Of a DNA stretch of 64,000 nucleotides, positions 41,459 to 53,698 are shown piece after piece. Origin of the DNA: Phorcus lineatus (taxonomy: Eukaryota; Mollusca; Gastropoda; Trochida; Trochidae). The notes beneath the pieces were generated by a model that ran no database searches, was not told the origin of the DNA, and saw only the letters and a program-made list of their open reading frames with translations. Each line of letters begins with the position of its first letter. The stretch's first letter is position 1. Where the stretch lies: the NCBI GenBank assembly GCA_921293015.1, contig OV121096.1, positions 9,055,000 to 9,118,999 of the forward strand, read 5' to 3'. The translations under genes were made by a program, and so were the position numbers.

Positions 41459-41590
41459 TCATATTCCCCCTGCTGTCAAGCATCCAGCTAGGGCAAAGGC
41501 CCCGTAGGCTCCAAGATTCTTGACATTAGGAGGAATGTTTGCCGATACACCTACAATCGAGAATCTTGGAAGAAGTGTTGGAGTTGAAAT
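41459..41590 (-). CDS. Putative terminal coding exon (43 aa), hydrophobic C-terminus
   Basis: On the minus strand GATACTGTTTCAG is followed by an open frame starting ISTPTLLPRFSIVGVSANIP, continuing PNVKNLGAYGAFALAGCLTA and ending GGI-TGA at 41459. Composition and the Ala/Gly/Leu-rich AYGAFALAGCLTAGG segment look like a real protein C-terminus with a membrane-like helix, unlike surrounding AT-biased frames. A second acceptor 45 bp upstream (TCTATTTTCAG, exon edge 41635) is also in frame and would add TRVKYSRNAIVILFQ. Upstream exons were not found; the GC-rich minus-strand donor at 53941 is one possible but unproven start. Family not recognised. Confidence 0.4.
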   Translation of the reverse strand: MSTPTLLPRFSIVGVSANIPPNVKNLGAYGAFALAGCLTAGGI

Positions 41591-43455
41591 CTGAAACAGT
41601 ATCACGATGGCATTCCTGCTATATTTGACTCGAGTCTGAAAATAGAATCTTATAAAGTCTATACAAGGACTATACAGGTCTTTGGTCTATACTAGAGAAT
41701 GGTAAATGCTCATGTATGTAATAAATGCAGTGATTTTTGGGCCCCTTTTAAAAATCAATTTGTTATGTTGTCACAATTAGATAAGCATTCACTTTCACTT
41801 TATGAAAGCGTCCGAGACCAATGAAGGCCGAATCTTCAATCCACACAAATGATGAATGTATATTTTCTATTCAGGCAAATGATACCTTAAACTGACAGAT
41901 ATAACATATACGTACTAGTTATTAAAGACTGACGAGTTATTAAAATCGAACTTGTATGACAGCGTCTTTCTAGACACCGACTAAAGCCACATTTTCACTC
42001 TGTACTATTGCTTTATTATATAGAAGATTCCATATATATCTGATACAGTAATTCAACACCTGACGCTTTGAGACATAAGACAGACTGACACTTATCCCGT
42101 GATTCCTGAGAATCTTTGACCCGCTCTGACCCATACAGATATAAATCCTAAACTCCAACTTGTTCTTTAGCATCGGATGCCTCCCCTTTCTGGGCGTGAC
42201 TGTTTTTATATAATTTTCTCACAGAAAATATCAGGATATTTATGAACCCTGCAACACCCAGGATCTGGTGCTAGTTAATAGTTCATACGATATCACAAAT
42301 ACCTCTTGTGAACTTTAAACATTCCGTGGATGTAAAGGTCTTTGGTTTAAAAGTTATTTTTCCATATATATTTGAATTACTAATTTTGTTCAATCAAAGA
42401 CATAATAATAAGTGCATTGACATTCACTTTGCAAAATACTAAGACTAAATGGGAAGATATATAGCCTTTCATCGATTATAATACTTAGCATATATAATTC
42501 AAATATGAAAGCGTAAAACATATGCTGAGGCTGCGACAGCTTTGAAATCTTAGAAGAGTAACGAAATATGGACACAAACAACAGTTTTGTTACTATGGTA
42601 TCCTGGTCTAAAGTCAAGAAAGTTTTTAAAAAGCGTAACTGAAATATATTTCATAAGGACTCTATTCGATTTAAATGCCTACATATCAAAACAGTTTTTA
42701 AACAGAAACATACAGGTTCTCCCAAGAGAAATCAATCGCTCCAAAACGAAAATGTCGACAGCTCCAATCATCAAATTATTCATGATAACTAGGTTTATCT
42801 CCATTTATATATAGATCCTATTTTGAGTTCTACCGAATATTCCTTATAAGTAAGATAAGATTCCCAATTGGGTTCGTAGATTACCCATTGGAGTTACACC
42901 TGCTCATATACATCTAATTATGTTGGTAATAAAGGGCCTTGTCTCCCTCTGGTTCGAATCAGACCAATTCAACCCAATCTCTGACATTAACAGTTGCTCG
43001 GGGAATAGTTTTATGCTCCGTGACCTGACATTAAAGCGTGTTGTCAGGAAATCTATCTCTGTTAGGTTGAACAGGTGGGCGATAGTTGCACGTGCAAGAT
43101 GAAAAAGATGGCTGGAATTTCAAGAACTCTGAGGATTAGAAACATCTGTAATAAAACCTGTATAGTGTGAGTTCTTTTCTTAGATACCTTTTAACTGGAC
43201 ACTGCGCTTAGTGACGTCAAGCTAGGAAAACGTAATTGATATCAATGTTCATAAAGTACTAAGTTCAAAAGTATATATTTGACGATGTATAATCATTCTT
43301 GCGCAGTCAATAGATTTGTAAAGTAAAAACATTGATGTTTATTCAAATTGTTCCATATTTTCTGAAAAATCTCAGACCGTTGCAGAATAATTTCCGACTC
43401 GAATAGGAAAGTGGAGCATGAAATACCTTCTGAATAAATTTATCTCGGTGACAAT
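41591..43455. other. Non-coding or intronic stretch
   Basis: No gene recognised; minus-strand frames of 67-75 codons are AT-biased. Confidence 0.35.
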
Positions 43456-44197
43456 ATGTCACCCTGGTGTCGACCCTCGTCAACACCACATGCCGCCAAT
43501 ACCAATCTACAAGAAATTCGTATCTTTGATCAATGTCCTCGATTTGATAGCTTCCAAATCAATTTCTTCGATGTGCATGTAAATTGTAAAGTAGTAACGT
43601 CTTCAGAGAACGAAGAACATTCGACCATTTCGTCACAGGTAAGGAAAACTAAATATGATTGCCACCGCAATATCGTCTTTTGTCTTCTATAGGTCGCTTT
43701 ACAAATGACTATTTCAGTATAATTTCAAGGAAAATATTCGAATACCGTCCATATGAATATGCATACAGTTAAATCACATGTTTTCATAAAATCATCATAA
43801 TTTCATATTTGATTTATAATGAACCGCTCGCTATTGATTTTGTTGAGAATAACGCAACATTTAGCAAGTATAGCACCTATAAATAAGAACAAGAGTTTAT
43901 CTCCTCATAAAACTACGTGAGCAATATCTGTACATTTAAATAACAATAAAAGGCAAAAAACAAATTCCATTGAAGGCCATTCGCCTCATTTCTATGTGTG
44001 TCTATCCACAGCCTTTGAGAACAGCTATAAATTCGCAGGACGTTAAGTCCTTAATCAATATTCATGAGCAATATCTCGCAACAAGATGTAAACAGTCCAG
44101 GGTTACGTTCGATCAATTACGCAAGGCTTGCTGTTTGCCAAGATACCATAGAGCCAGACTTAGAACTGTCTATATTAGACAAGTGGCTGCTTTGTGA
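43456..44197 (+). CDS. Possible two-exon small ORF (122 aa)
   Basis: Exon A 43456-43638 (61 codons, starts MSPWCRPSSTPHAANTNLQE, ends CACAG before GTAAGG). Exon B 44012-44197 (acceptor TCTATCCACAG, starts PLRTAINSQDVKSLINIHEQ, stop TGA). The joint preserves phase 0. The donor is strong and both parts have fairly balanced composition, but there is no recognisable domain and no promoter. It may be a lineage-specific gene or a non-coding transcript. Confidence 0.2.
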
Positions 44198-47021
44198 ATT
44201 ATCACTAGAACGATATATTCGACACTTGCGTATTTGGCTGGCTCCATGGACTGAGTTGACGTTTATTTCCGGTGCTTGTATCAACATTCAGTTTGATCAA
44301 TGTATTTTAATAACATGCAGATCGGGCCATTGTCAAAATTATGGATTACCACTTTTCATTAGTTAACCTATGACGATCGTCCATTTGTATCTTGCTCTAT
44401 AATACTCCTTACTAGAGGTGCTGCTTTGGATATTTCTGCTCTTGACGAAGCATGAGATTTATCATAAAATCAACAGTGTATCCAATAAGTAGCTCAAATC
44501 CTTTGTATGTAGTCCTTCCAGTTTCCAGCAATGGCTCCGGTCAGATCAAGGTTTAGAAGACACTTGGGCAATTATTGGTGTAATTGAGAAACATGTTCCA
44601 GCTTCCACTGGTCGATACGATACAAACAAGTACATGGACTGAAACCGTTTAACCGAAATTATCCTTAGTAAAGGAAGAAAACATGCACATTGGAATATTG
44701 ATTTGTATTTGTAAATATTTCAGACCAACTCAGAGGTACATACGTACAAGCCCTAAGAAATTCACTTGATGATGTCTACAGGCGCAATCAGGACTATTTT
44801 GGCAATGTCTGCTCCAGACAAATTGAATCATGATATACTATGTTACTATGTGATGTTTCGTTACTATGTTTTGTTGTGTAGGGTATTGTGATCTGGCTTA
44901 ATAGTCAGCTGGATTTAACTTGTAGACATGTGGACGAAACAAGTACACACAAATGTGACAGTCGTTTTTTCGTCCTTTCGGCAAAATCTAGTCGCCATTA
45001 ATCTTAAAATGGAAATTAAATGTGAATGGCTTGGAAACCAAGTAAATGAAATTACTCAGCGACAATAAAATCAATAATTTTCCTTTGCACAGAAACAAAC
45101 AATAAGTCGACTTGAAAATATGTCGATTTCGGATTATACATCTTGAAATGATCGAAATGGAAGCATACCCAGATGATAAGAACAAGGATTAAATGAGTGC
45201 CTATTTCAACTGGTTGTAACCATATGATTAAGAATTTCAAAAGTTTGCTCAAGTGAAAAAGCTAAAAAGGTCAAGCAATAATGTCTACACCATACAATAT
45301 GCTTTGATCACTTGCTGCATTGTGAATCATACCGGAAAATATATATTTGCCCAGTTGACTGTTTAAATGTTCAAATGACGTAATCTGCCCATAACTCACT
45401 ACTCTTTTAAGTTCAGGTAAGGCTATATTTATGAGGTAATTTCGTCATGGAAAGTGCCTGGCTTGTTTTACATGAACAGTATAAAATTAGATTTCTATAT
45501 CGGGCAGCTTAAATATTGGCTACAACGTACCCCTGGACTATTAACTATTTATTGTGACTCCAATTACTTAACGAAATAGTGTTCAAATCTAGGCCAATTG
45601 TCCTCTGGTAGTGAACATTTCTCACTTACAATCCCGCCTTGCCTATTTAATTTTGAATATGGGGTCTCTATTTCAGCTATTAGAAGCATTGATTCAAGCT
45701 TTTGAAGTCAATCTTGATAAATGAGAAATATAGTTAATGAACTTGTTGGACAGAAGTTTAAAGAATCATCATGGCCATGCTGAATGCAAAATGAGAATAG
45801 ATCGGTTAATAGTACTAAAACACACAGTTATCACAAGATTATGGCCACTGTAAACACTATGATATAATTGAGTGTTATAGAAGAACGAAACTAACGTATG
45901 GAATTTACCGAGCGAGGGGCGAACCGAAATAACATGGACGATTGTCATAGGTATCGAATAGGAGACATCATAATAATGAGTATATTAGGATTTGAAGTTA
46001 AATCATACGAACTATATGAATATGATACATGCAAAAAAGCTAAAACTATGATATTGATAGAAGTCAATATCAGATACCATTTTCAGTTGGCCCAGTAGAC
46101 GAACTCGCCGAAAACGGTCATGATATGGTAAATCGATTTTACGATGACGTCCAATGCGAATTTATGCTACTATTTTAACAATTCGGCAATTGGCATAAGG
46201 TCAATTGAAACTTCCCCTTCGCAATTCCCATAGATCGTTGCCAGATAGCCAATTACTTTGTATAGCATTAAATCGATTGAATTGGATTGAAAAATTGGGA
46301 AGGACACGCTTAATCAAAAAAACCGGAAAGTCTAATTTTTCAAGCGTGGGTTTTATTTGAATTTTATGAAACCAGTATGAATTGTGGCATTTATCCGAGA
46401 GAGAGCAAAGCGATAATTAAATTTGAATGACATTGCACAAAAGTCGTTGGTAAAATTTCCAGATTAATACTTTTAAAAAATGTATTTTAAATTAGTTGTT
46501 CATCTTTCATGGATACCAATACGCATTCAAATACAGACGTTGTTTTGCAAAGGTACAAGTAATATGCATGACCACATTTGAATATATGGTACATCAAATT
46601 ACACAGCTTGTTTCAAAATGACGTTTTTATAAATGTCATGTGTAATTATACATTGAATTTGCGCTACTTTACAATAATACTTGGACAAAATGACAAATAA
46701 TATTCAAGAGATTTGAAATAATCCTAGGGAAAAAAAGCGAAACTCATAAAAAAACCGATATGTTGTCATCATAAGTGAGGAGACGACTTTCGGCCATTAT
46801 CTCAAAATGGAATCGTTGATAAATATTTATGAATGGTATAGATAATTGTAGAACACGATGATGGTTGGGCTGGAGGGCTATATCCGTCACGATTACCGGA
46901 GATGTTATGTCTGTGGAAGCACTAGACTTACTGAAAATTATTTCTGCAAATTATCATTTTATCTTATATATGAAGGAACCCTCATAGAAATTGAATTGTT
47001 CAACTAAAGTCAAGACTTGCT
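44198..47021. other. Non-coding stretch
   Basis: Nothing recognised with confidence. A minus-strand GTAAGT donor at ~45630 follows a 20-codon frame, which is too weak to annotate. Confidence 0.35.
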
Positions 47022-47152
47022 TTTCAAGCACAGGAACTCGATATCGTAAGTTAAATGTAGGTAAAACATATAGATGTAATAAAATTATGAGTTTTCTTCA
47101 TTAACCTTTAACCTTTCTTTTATTTACGATATGGAGTTCCTGTGTTTTCAAG
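47022..47152. repeat. Foldback element 1 (inverted repeat, ~28-bp arms)
   Basis: Left arm TTTTCAAGCACAGGAACTCG then ATATCGTAA; right arm TTACGATATGGAGTTCC then TGTGTTTTCAAG, the reverse complement with few mismatches, separated by ~70 bp. A related inverted repeat sits at 55264-55402. Confidence 0.8.
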
Positions 47153-47208
47153 ATAGTATATGAACATGGTGAATTTAAGGTAAAGCAGTATCAAATACAG
47201 TCTGTGAG

Positions 47209-47292
47209 ACTGCATCCTCGATAATACAGGGTAAACGTTTCGGGTGGAGAATCATCGGAACGTGTACCCTGGACTATTGAGGATGACCAGAC
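47209..47292. repeat. Foldback element 2
   Basis: GCATCCTCGATAATACAGGG and CCCTGGACTATTGAGGATGA pair as inverted arms around a ~35-bp loop. The half sequence CCCTGGACTATT also occurs at ~45531. Confidence 0.75.
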
Positions 47293-47315
47293 TGAGAAGA
47301 CGTCAATGAAGCAAG

Positions 47316-47432
47316 GGACTACTTTCACAAATTAACCTTTACTAAGGTTAACAATATTTCTCATGCTTTAACATTTCACGAAGGTTACCTTAAGGACTTA
47401 CGATCACCTTAGTGTTTTGTGAAAGGAGGCCC
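47316..47432. repeat. Foldback element 3
   Basis: Arms CTTTCACAAATTAACC...CTAAGG and CCTTAGTGTTTTGTGAAAGG, mutually inverted. A degenerate relative (CACTAAGGTAGCCTTGAA, AAGGTTAACCTTATTG) may be present near 62270-62330. Confidence 0.65.
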
Positions 47433-49392
47433 CGAGTAAGTATATATGTAACACTCTATACGGACACCAAGTCCTGCTTCATGACTATATATAAATAGGA
47501 GCCTTTAATATAGTCTAGGTCCTCATTCAGCACGTCTATGAAATTAAGAGCCCGTAGAAAACAATGATAATGCATGTAGGAACAGTAACTTATTTAAATA
47601 TTTCATAGACTCAAATTTAGTCTACAGACACCTAGTTTCGTTACACTCCATTTCAGTATTAAGGAGCAACAGAGATAAGGAATGTCACTAGTTTTTTCGG
47701 TCAAAAAAGGTTTATATCATGTTTCAGTTTAGGAAAATAAAGCAGGCTGTTAGACTAGGAATAGCCCAATTAGCACTTTAACAAGCACGGGAAATATTAT
47801 ATCCAATATTGGAAACGTTAATATTGAAATCATGCAAAACCTGCAACTGTGCCTGGCGCCATATGGTGGACGTTATATTGCTATAACACCGACAACATTT
47901 TCAACACAATGTAATATCATTTAGCACATGTCGCCATAGTGAATATTGATAAGAACTTGCATGTTTTAGGTCTCTGACCGGTAAGCTTCAATCGTCTTCA
48001 TACGACGTCACATGATAAGTTTCTAAAGAATTGAGTAGATACAAAAATGAATAAGATTGCCGAAGGATTAAACCACTTCACATATGAATAAGATATGCCG
48101 TATACATTGAGATAAATACTATTAAATTAACTGATGTTCATAATGATTTAACATTTATTTCATCGCACGGTTGACATTCTGATTTACGTAACAGAACATT
48201 TAAAAAAAGCTATCTATGCGGATTCTGAAAACATGAAGTCATAAAATCTCTAAGAAAAATGTGAATGACCTATTGAATAGAAAATATGTTACGAGATTGT
48301 AAAACAGTACATGCATGTTTTAAGTTGCCGTAGCGTCTGTTATCGTGTCTCTGCAACGCAGTTGGATATAGAAAGCTTATAGTTTCGTATATAAAACACA
48401 AGGTATTGCATTCGAGGCAAAACAATCTAAATAAACTTAGATCGACAGTTCTATGTTATATACATATCACTGAACAAAAAACTGCCAAAATGTGGACTCA
48501 CCTAAGTAGCTTATCACAATGACTAGATTATCACATCAACAGGAAATTGCCACTGTCGTTTGTCCGATAAGAAAGTGAGGTTTTTATCATGAGAGCTAGA
48601 TTAAGGATGGCGTCTATTCTACACCTAACCACCTCCGCTCAGAAAAACATATAAGTGGGGAACAAAAAACATAGGACACAAATGTGGACATGAACATATT
48701 TTTGTTCTGGCATACCTAATTAGTCGATATTGCCATGGGTCTGTGTGGACGACTCAAGCGAGCCTCAGACGGAATGCTTCGGGGGCCTAATAGTCAAACG
48801 TGATGATGCATCCTCTAAGGAATTAACCGTTCATTCTGTCGTACATCAGTAGAACCTCAAGACGCAACATCTTATGCACGGCAACCTGCCATGCGCGTAA
48901 TAGTGTCCCTAAAGAAAGCCCTATGGTCAAATAGAAATATCATCTATACATCAATTCCTACATACATTTCTCGATAAGGGGTGTAACTGAATATTTTATT
49001 AAATATGTCTTGTTAGATTAAGTAACCGTTTTTAAGATGTAAGAATATTTTAAGTTAACGCAGGAGGTAACGTATTTAGTATGTGATGTGCCGTTCCAAT
49101 AACTGTTAAGAAAATGATCGTAAGCCTACTTTGGAACATCGTCTATGATTAATCTTATGGCTATCACTGTCTAGGCGAACTCTATCCAGGACTTAGAATA
49201 CACTTTAATCAAGGAAAGGTTCTTATGTTGGTAAATCTTACTTGCTGACTGATGTAGATCTAGACTGTAATAAAGGGAGTACATTTCTACAAAACATATA
49301 TTTCTATAAATTTCCCTCACTATTAATTAGTTTATGCCTCATCTTCGGAGGGTCAAACATCATATCACTCAACTCTACCATGCGTAGTTGTA
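47433..49392. other. Non-coding stretch
   Basis: Nothing recognised. Confidence 0.4.
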
Positions 49393-49581
49393 GATGGCGG
49401 CCTGTGTGAACACTTCTTAATCATTTGAGATAGGGAAATGGATTCGCTTAGCTTAACATGTTACGTTCGTTTTAGAACTGCTTATTTTGATTAAAAGCAT
49501 TTTCTCGCAATTGATAACCTGATTTTCCATTTTCAAGAGATCACTTACTTTACCTATAACAACGTGCTACTGTCCCTTTAA
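49393..49581. repeat. Dispersed repeat, copy A
   Basis: Matches 57752-57938 over most of its length: GGCGG..TGTGTTGTGAAC-type start, TTTGAGATAG, ACGTTCGTTTTAGAACTGCT, GATTAAA, and a shared end GCTACTGTCC..TTTAA. A fragment is also at 21810-21890. The TTTAA edge suggests a TTAA target, so it is possibly another miniature element. Confidence 0.7.
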
Positions 49582-49596
49582 AGGCTCTTATTCATA

Positions 49597-49753
49597 TCAA
49601 GTCATGGAGCGGGACAAACCAGGACTTTCCTCTACATTCGGCAGAGCCTGTCAGTTGTTAATTAGGTGAGAAGCAGATTCTTTGCCATGGCAACACGCTC
49701 CGTTACCTGTTCAGCAGGGGTCAGCCTGGCAGAAGGGCACGGCGATAGCTAGA
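49597..49753. promoter_or_regulatory. Compositionally distinct patch with RFX-like palindrome
   Basis: The patch is G+C-richer than its surroundings. TTTGCCATGGCAAC (49681-49694) is one base from the classic RFX X-box and contains the perfect palindrome TTGCCATGGCAA. TTAATTA (49658-49664) is a homeodomain-type site. A short plus-strand frame beginning at 49604 (MERDKPGLSSTFGRACQLLI) runs to a possible donor AG-GTGAG after 49665, so a first coding exon is an alternative reading. Confidence 0.35.
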
Positions 49754-50055
49754 TAACACGTGGAACTCGCTTTGAATGCGCCTTCAGAAGCGAAATATAT
49801 TACACGTGAAAACGAGCTACCCGTACTGTCTTTACTAATGAAATGGATTAACGCATGAAACATAAACTGAACGCTAAATCTGCAGACGTGGAATTGATTA
49901 GTACGTGAAACATGAACTTCGCGTGAAATCCAAAGACGTCAAATTGATAAGTTCGTGAAACTTGAACTTCACGTGTATTCTACAGACTTAAAGTGAAGTA
50001 GCACGTGCGCATGCTTATCGCAATACAAGACGTTCAATGGAAGCACGTGAAACAT
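49754..50055. repeat. 50-bp minisatellite carrying ACGTG/CACGTG motifs
   Basis: About six degenerate units with spacing 46-50 bp. Landmarks: ACACGTGGAA 49756, ACACGTGAAA 49802, ACGCATGAAAC 49851, GTACGTGAAAC 49901, GTTCGTGAAAC 49951, GCACGTGCGC 50001. Most units contain an (A/G)CGTG core and three or more contain full CACGTG. Confidence 0.8.
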
Positions 50056-51540
50056 GCACCAGTAACTTTTTATCTTGAAAAGAGACAAGTCCAATAAACG
50101 TCCTTGTCGTGCTGTAACTTGAGTTTCTTCTTATGATAAGTCTGATTCTGAAGGCTGCATGTGGTCTTCCCTTGTTAACTTCATAGGATCGTTTGATAAG
50201 TAGCGAAGAACAAAATTGTTTTATATCAGTATAATCAGTTTTATATCAAAATATCAGTATGACAATGACAAACACTATGACACCTTTTCTGCATAAAATC
50301 GATGCATCTGTCATTTAAATTATTGAAAAAATGATAAAAAAGTTTCTTTCATGAATTTGATAATTCTTATCTAATAATTAATATATATTCAATGCAAGGC
50401 GGATTTTAAGTTGAAATTATTCATATCCAAATACTGAAATAAACTTCTGAACCGTTTACATCAAAAACAAAATTCTATCCATCGGTATCATCGATTGCTC
50501 GCAGGTTTTATCCTAATGCACTACCACAATTGTGTTATGAGCTTTCTCCCCGCAATAATACAAGTAGCAGCGATACAAGTAAAATACTCTTGAAAACGGC
50601 ACTAAACCCCAAATCACCTCCCCTATATGCATCGGAAAAGATCACTTGATCACATCATATCCTTTTGAAACTGACAATAGCACAAAACCAGAGACTTCTC
50701 CGGTTTAGTAGGTTTTAGGGACGAACCGAGTAACCTGCCAAATACGCTAAACGGTTCGCCACTCAGAAATATGAAACGGCCCTGTATACTTACTAATCGG
50801 TAAACAAATACTTCTTATTAAAACATCTTCAGGTGATTGATTATCAGTATGTTAGATCTGAGAAAGCAATAAGAGTCTTTACCATTATCTAGATCCGTTC
50901 TTAGTCATATAAACCTATATTGCGAAACAATTTTGAAAACATAAATTAGTTGTGAAGGTTCAATGGTACATAATATGCCACAGTGATTAGAAAAAACAGT
51001 CACGAGTTAGTAAATCTTTTCTCTCTTTTGAAGTTTACAATCTAACTTATTCAAATTAGCTTTTATCACCCTATTCTACATGTATGTTATGAAATTATAC
51101 AACTTTAGTCTATGAATAACAAGAAAATATTCGTATGTGTCTTAATATTATGTTATTTCTACAAAAGATTCTATCCTTTAATTACGTGTTTCTCAGGCCA
51201 TCAACGACAAAATGAATATGTTAAAATCGTAAGAATGATGAAAGATAGAGGTTTAATCTAATATAACACTTCTTAACGGGGCCATGATATTCGCATATTG
51301 AACTGCTTTTGTATTCCCATTCTTCGTTGTCAATCAAAATGGTATCACAGACAGCAAATCCTTTTAAATAATTTCCACAATATAAATTTCTTCAGAAGAC
51401 ATACAAGCCTTAAAAAAATAAAAGAAGACACCAATTAAACCCGCGACTGTATATTTTTAACGCGATGCATGACCCTCACACAAAAACATTGACATATATC
51501 TTGTCTCTATAGCATTGGCACGTGCCACTGCATTCCATCC
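50056..51540. other. Non-coding stretch
   Basis: Nothing recognised. Confidence 0.4.
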
Positions 51541-51800
51541 ATCATGATCATGTGACGTCACAACATGGCGGCATTGCTTTGCATCTCCATTGATCGGTCA
51601 AGCAATAACAACAGATGAAAGAGGTCAGGTTTTTTAGGATAGGAGGGTGTTTCTAAGAGATGAGGATGGTAGAGGATCCCGGGAGGGGTTATTGGAGATA
51701 GTCAGAGCACATTAACCCTTCCATCGCCATTGCACAATCACGCTGCATTCCTGAAACTTGGCAACGTGTTGCATAGACAATCCTTGTTCATGTTTACTGC
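51541..51800 (+). promoter_or_regulatory. Candidate promoter: CRE plus YY1
   Basis: A perfect CRE TGACGTCA (51553-51560) is followed at once by AACATGGCGGC (51562-51572), which fits the YY1 consensus found near start sites; orientation suggests plus-strand transcription. The next ~230 bp are more balanced in composition than the flanks. The ATG inside the YY1 site opens only 17 codons (MAALLCISIDRSSNNNR). No downstream exon was found. Confidence 0.35.
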
Positions 51801-53675
51801 CTTACTATACAGTCCTACTCATTCACAAGAAATTCTTACAATGTGTGAATAGTGTTCTGGAGACTTCTTATATTCTTAACGATTATATATCTCCCCTACA
51901 GTACAAACAATAATACGTACGTCAGGCCGACATTGCACATTCAAAACGTTGGGAAAAGGGTCACTGGTTTCCCATGTACAGCGCATTATTCCATTGTGTT
52001 CGACCTTACGAATATAGAAAGCAATTCTTAAAACTTTCTAGACATTAAAATTGGTGTTGAAGGCCGCTGATACAGTGCACGTAGGTATCAAGGGATTTAC
52101 AGTTAGCCTGTTTCTAATGGGCTGGTCTAATGCTTTTACCATACAAAGTTGTGTTTCCTCCATTAAAAGAAGTACCTTAACATTTATATTCCATGGAAAG
52201 GCTACGTTTCTCAAATTGAAACACCTTTAACACTGAAAACTTAACTAAGCTGTCTAGAACTTTTACCAAAACAAAAAGTGAACTAGTGAAAATATTTAGT
52301 AATATTTACATCGTTGTCATTGTTAACTTCTATTTGTATTTTAATATCTCAATGATCTGCATATTACCATAACATTTAACCATGCACCACTTTACAATTA
52401 TTCAGATAACCCTTTACTTCAAATCCATCAATTACATCAATTATTCTTTTCAAGAAACCAACAACATGATGTCTCGCCAGAAATGCCCTCTACCAGTGTT
52501 CAGTATAATGTGAAGACAACAATACAGATCAATATAGCAACAATGCCCTGTTATTAGCGGTGACTGACGGGTGAGACTCCTCACTGATTGATGGAAACAG
52601 GTCAGCGTATATTGATTAGGTATAATGCAATCGTCATTGAAGTAACATCTGTAAGATATGGATGGGTAGTCTTAAATAACAGTGTATTCAAGTTTAAGGA
52701 CCCTTTTAAAGTCGAATCCTTTAGAGAAATTTTAAACACAGAATGACATAAATATCTAAATCTTTTTTTATGTTTTATAAATGAAAACATTTTTTCACTT
52801 ACACATAATTGATACAATCCTGGCTAGTTTGGCTTGGTTCGGTATTACGGTTTCATGCGCGCTGACAATATTTTGTAAGGGATAAATATGACAGGGGAAA
52901 TTGATGAATACGTTTCACTACGGACTTGACCGATCGATATATTAAGGCTAGTAGATATTGATTAACTTCCTTCGTAATGGAAGCAGCATTCGCTACTAAA
53001 ATAGGGTTGTGTTGTACATTGTCTTATTCGTGCTGGTCCTGGCCTTATTCTTATGAATGTGTTGTAATTAATTGAATAAACATCTTGTGTGTTTGTCATG
53101 GTTATTTTTACATATTTATACATCATTTCTATGTATAGTTTGGGCTGATATAGTTCATTCTTGTGATCTTTATGATGTAACGGTATTTAAAATAATATTA
53201 ATCACTTAAGTTGCATTGTATTGCCTGAAACATAATTTAAATGTGAACCCATTGAAATACTTAACGACAATTAACTCTCTGTACAAAACATGACTGAAAA
53301 TGATAATATTCCGTGATAATTTGATACGCAAAAGACAATCTATATAACAATACATCTCTCAAAACAAATGTGATACCCTCCTTTTCTGTTGCAGGCCTAT
53401 AATTAGATTTAACTAAGGTATATGAAAACTTGGAATTCCTTCAAATGTCATAATGACATTTAACGCTGCACATTTGAGGGATAACAATTTGTTTATTTTC
53501 GGTTAATGATGAGGCATAGCCAAAGGCTTAACGAATAGTAAACGCAACGGGCCCATGAGAGGGTCTGTCGACGATTTTAACGTGGCCGGTGTTTATTTTA
53601 AATGACATTGAAGTCAAAACACTTTTGGCCTTAGGACAAAGGTTATGAGAGCGTTACGTTAATTTTGATAAGTAC
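51801..53675. other. Non-coding stretch
   Basis: Nothing recognised. Confidence 0.4.
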
Positions 53676-53698
53676 GAACGTTCTAGAAAATAACCGAA
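53676..53698. promoter_or_regulatory. Heat-shock element (four of five units in register)
   Basis: GAACGTTCTAGAA gives three perfect inverted nGAAn units at 5-bp spacing (53676, 53681, 53686). The fourth position (53691) is TAA instead of TTC and the fifth (53696) is GAA again. This is a textbook HSF-binding arrangement, but it is 23 kb upstream of the small heat-shock start codon, so its target is uncertain. Confidence 0.55.

Noticed and set aside
42935..42975. GGTTCGAATC, resembling a tRNA T-loop
   Set aside because: The stem does not pair properly and no D-arm or acceptor stem can be built around it.
45625..45700. Minus-strand ATG frame of 20 codons ending at GTAAGT
   Set aside because: Too short and isolated; donor-like hexamers of this quality are expected by chance.
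45898..46098. 66-codon plus-strand open frame
   Set aside because: AT-biased, no splice sites, no recognisable motif.
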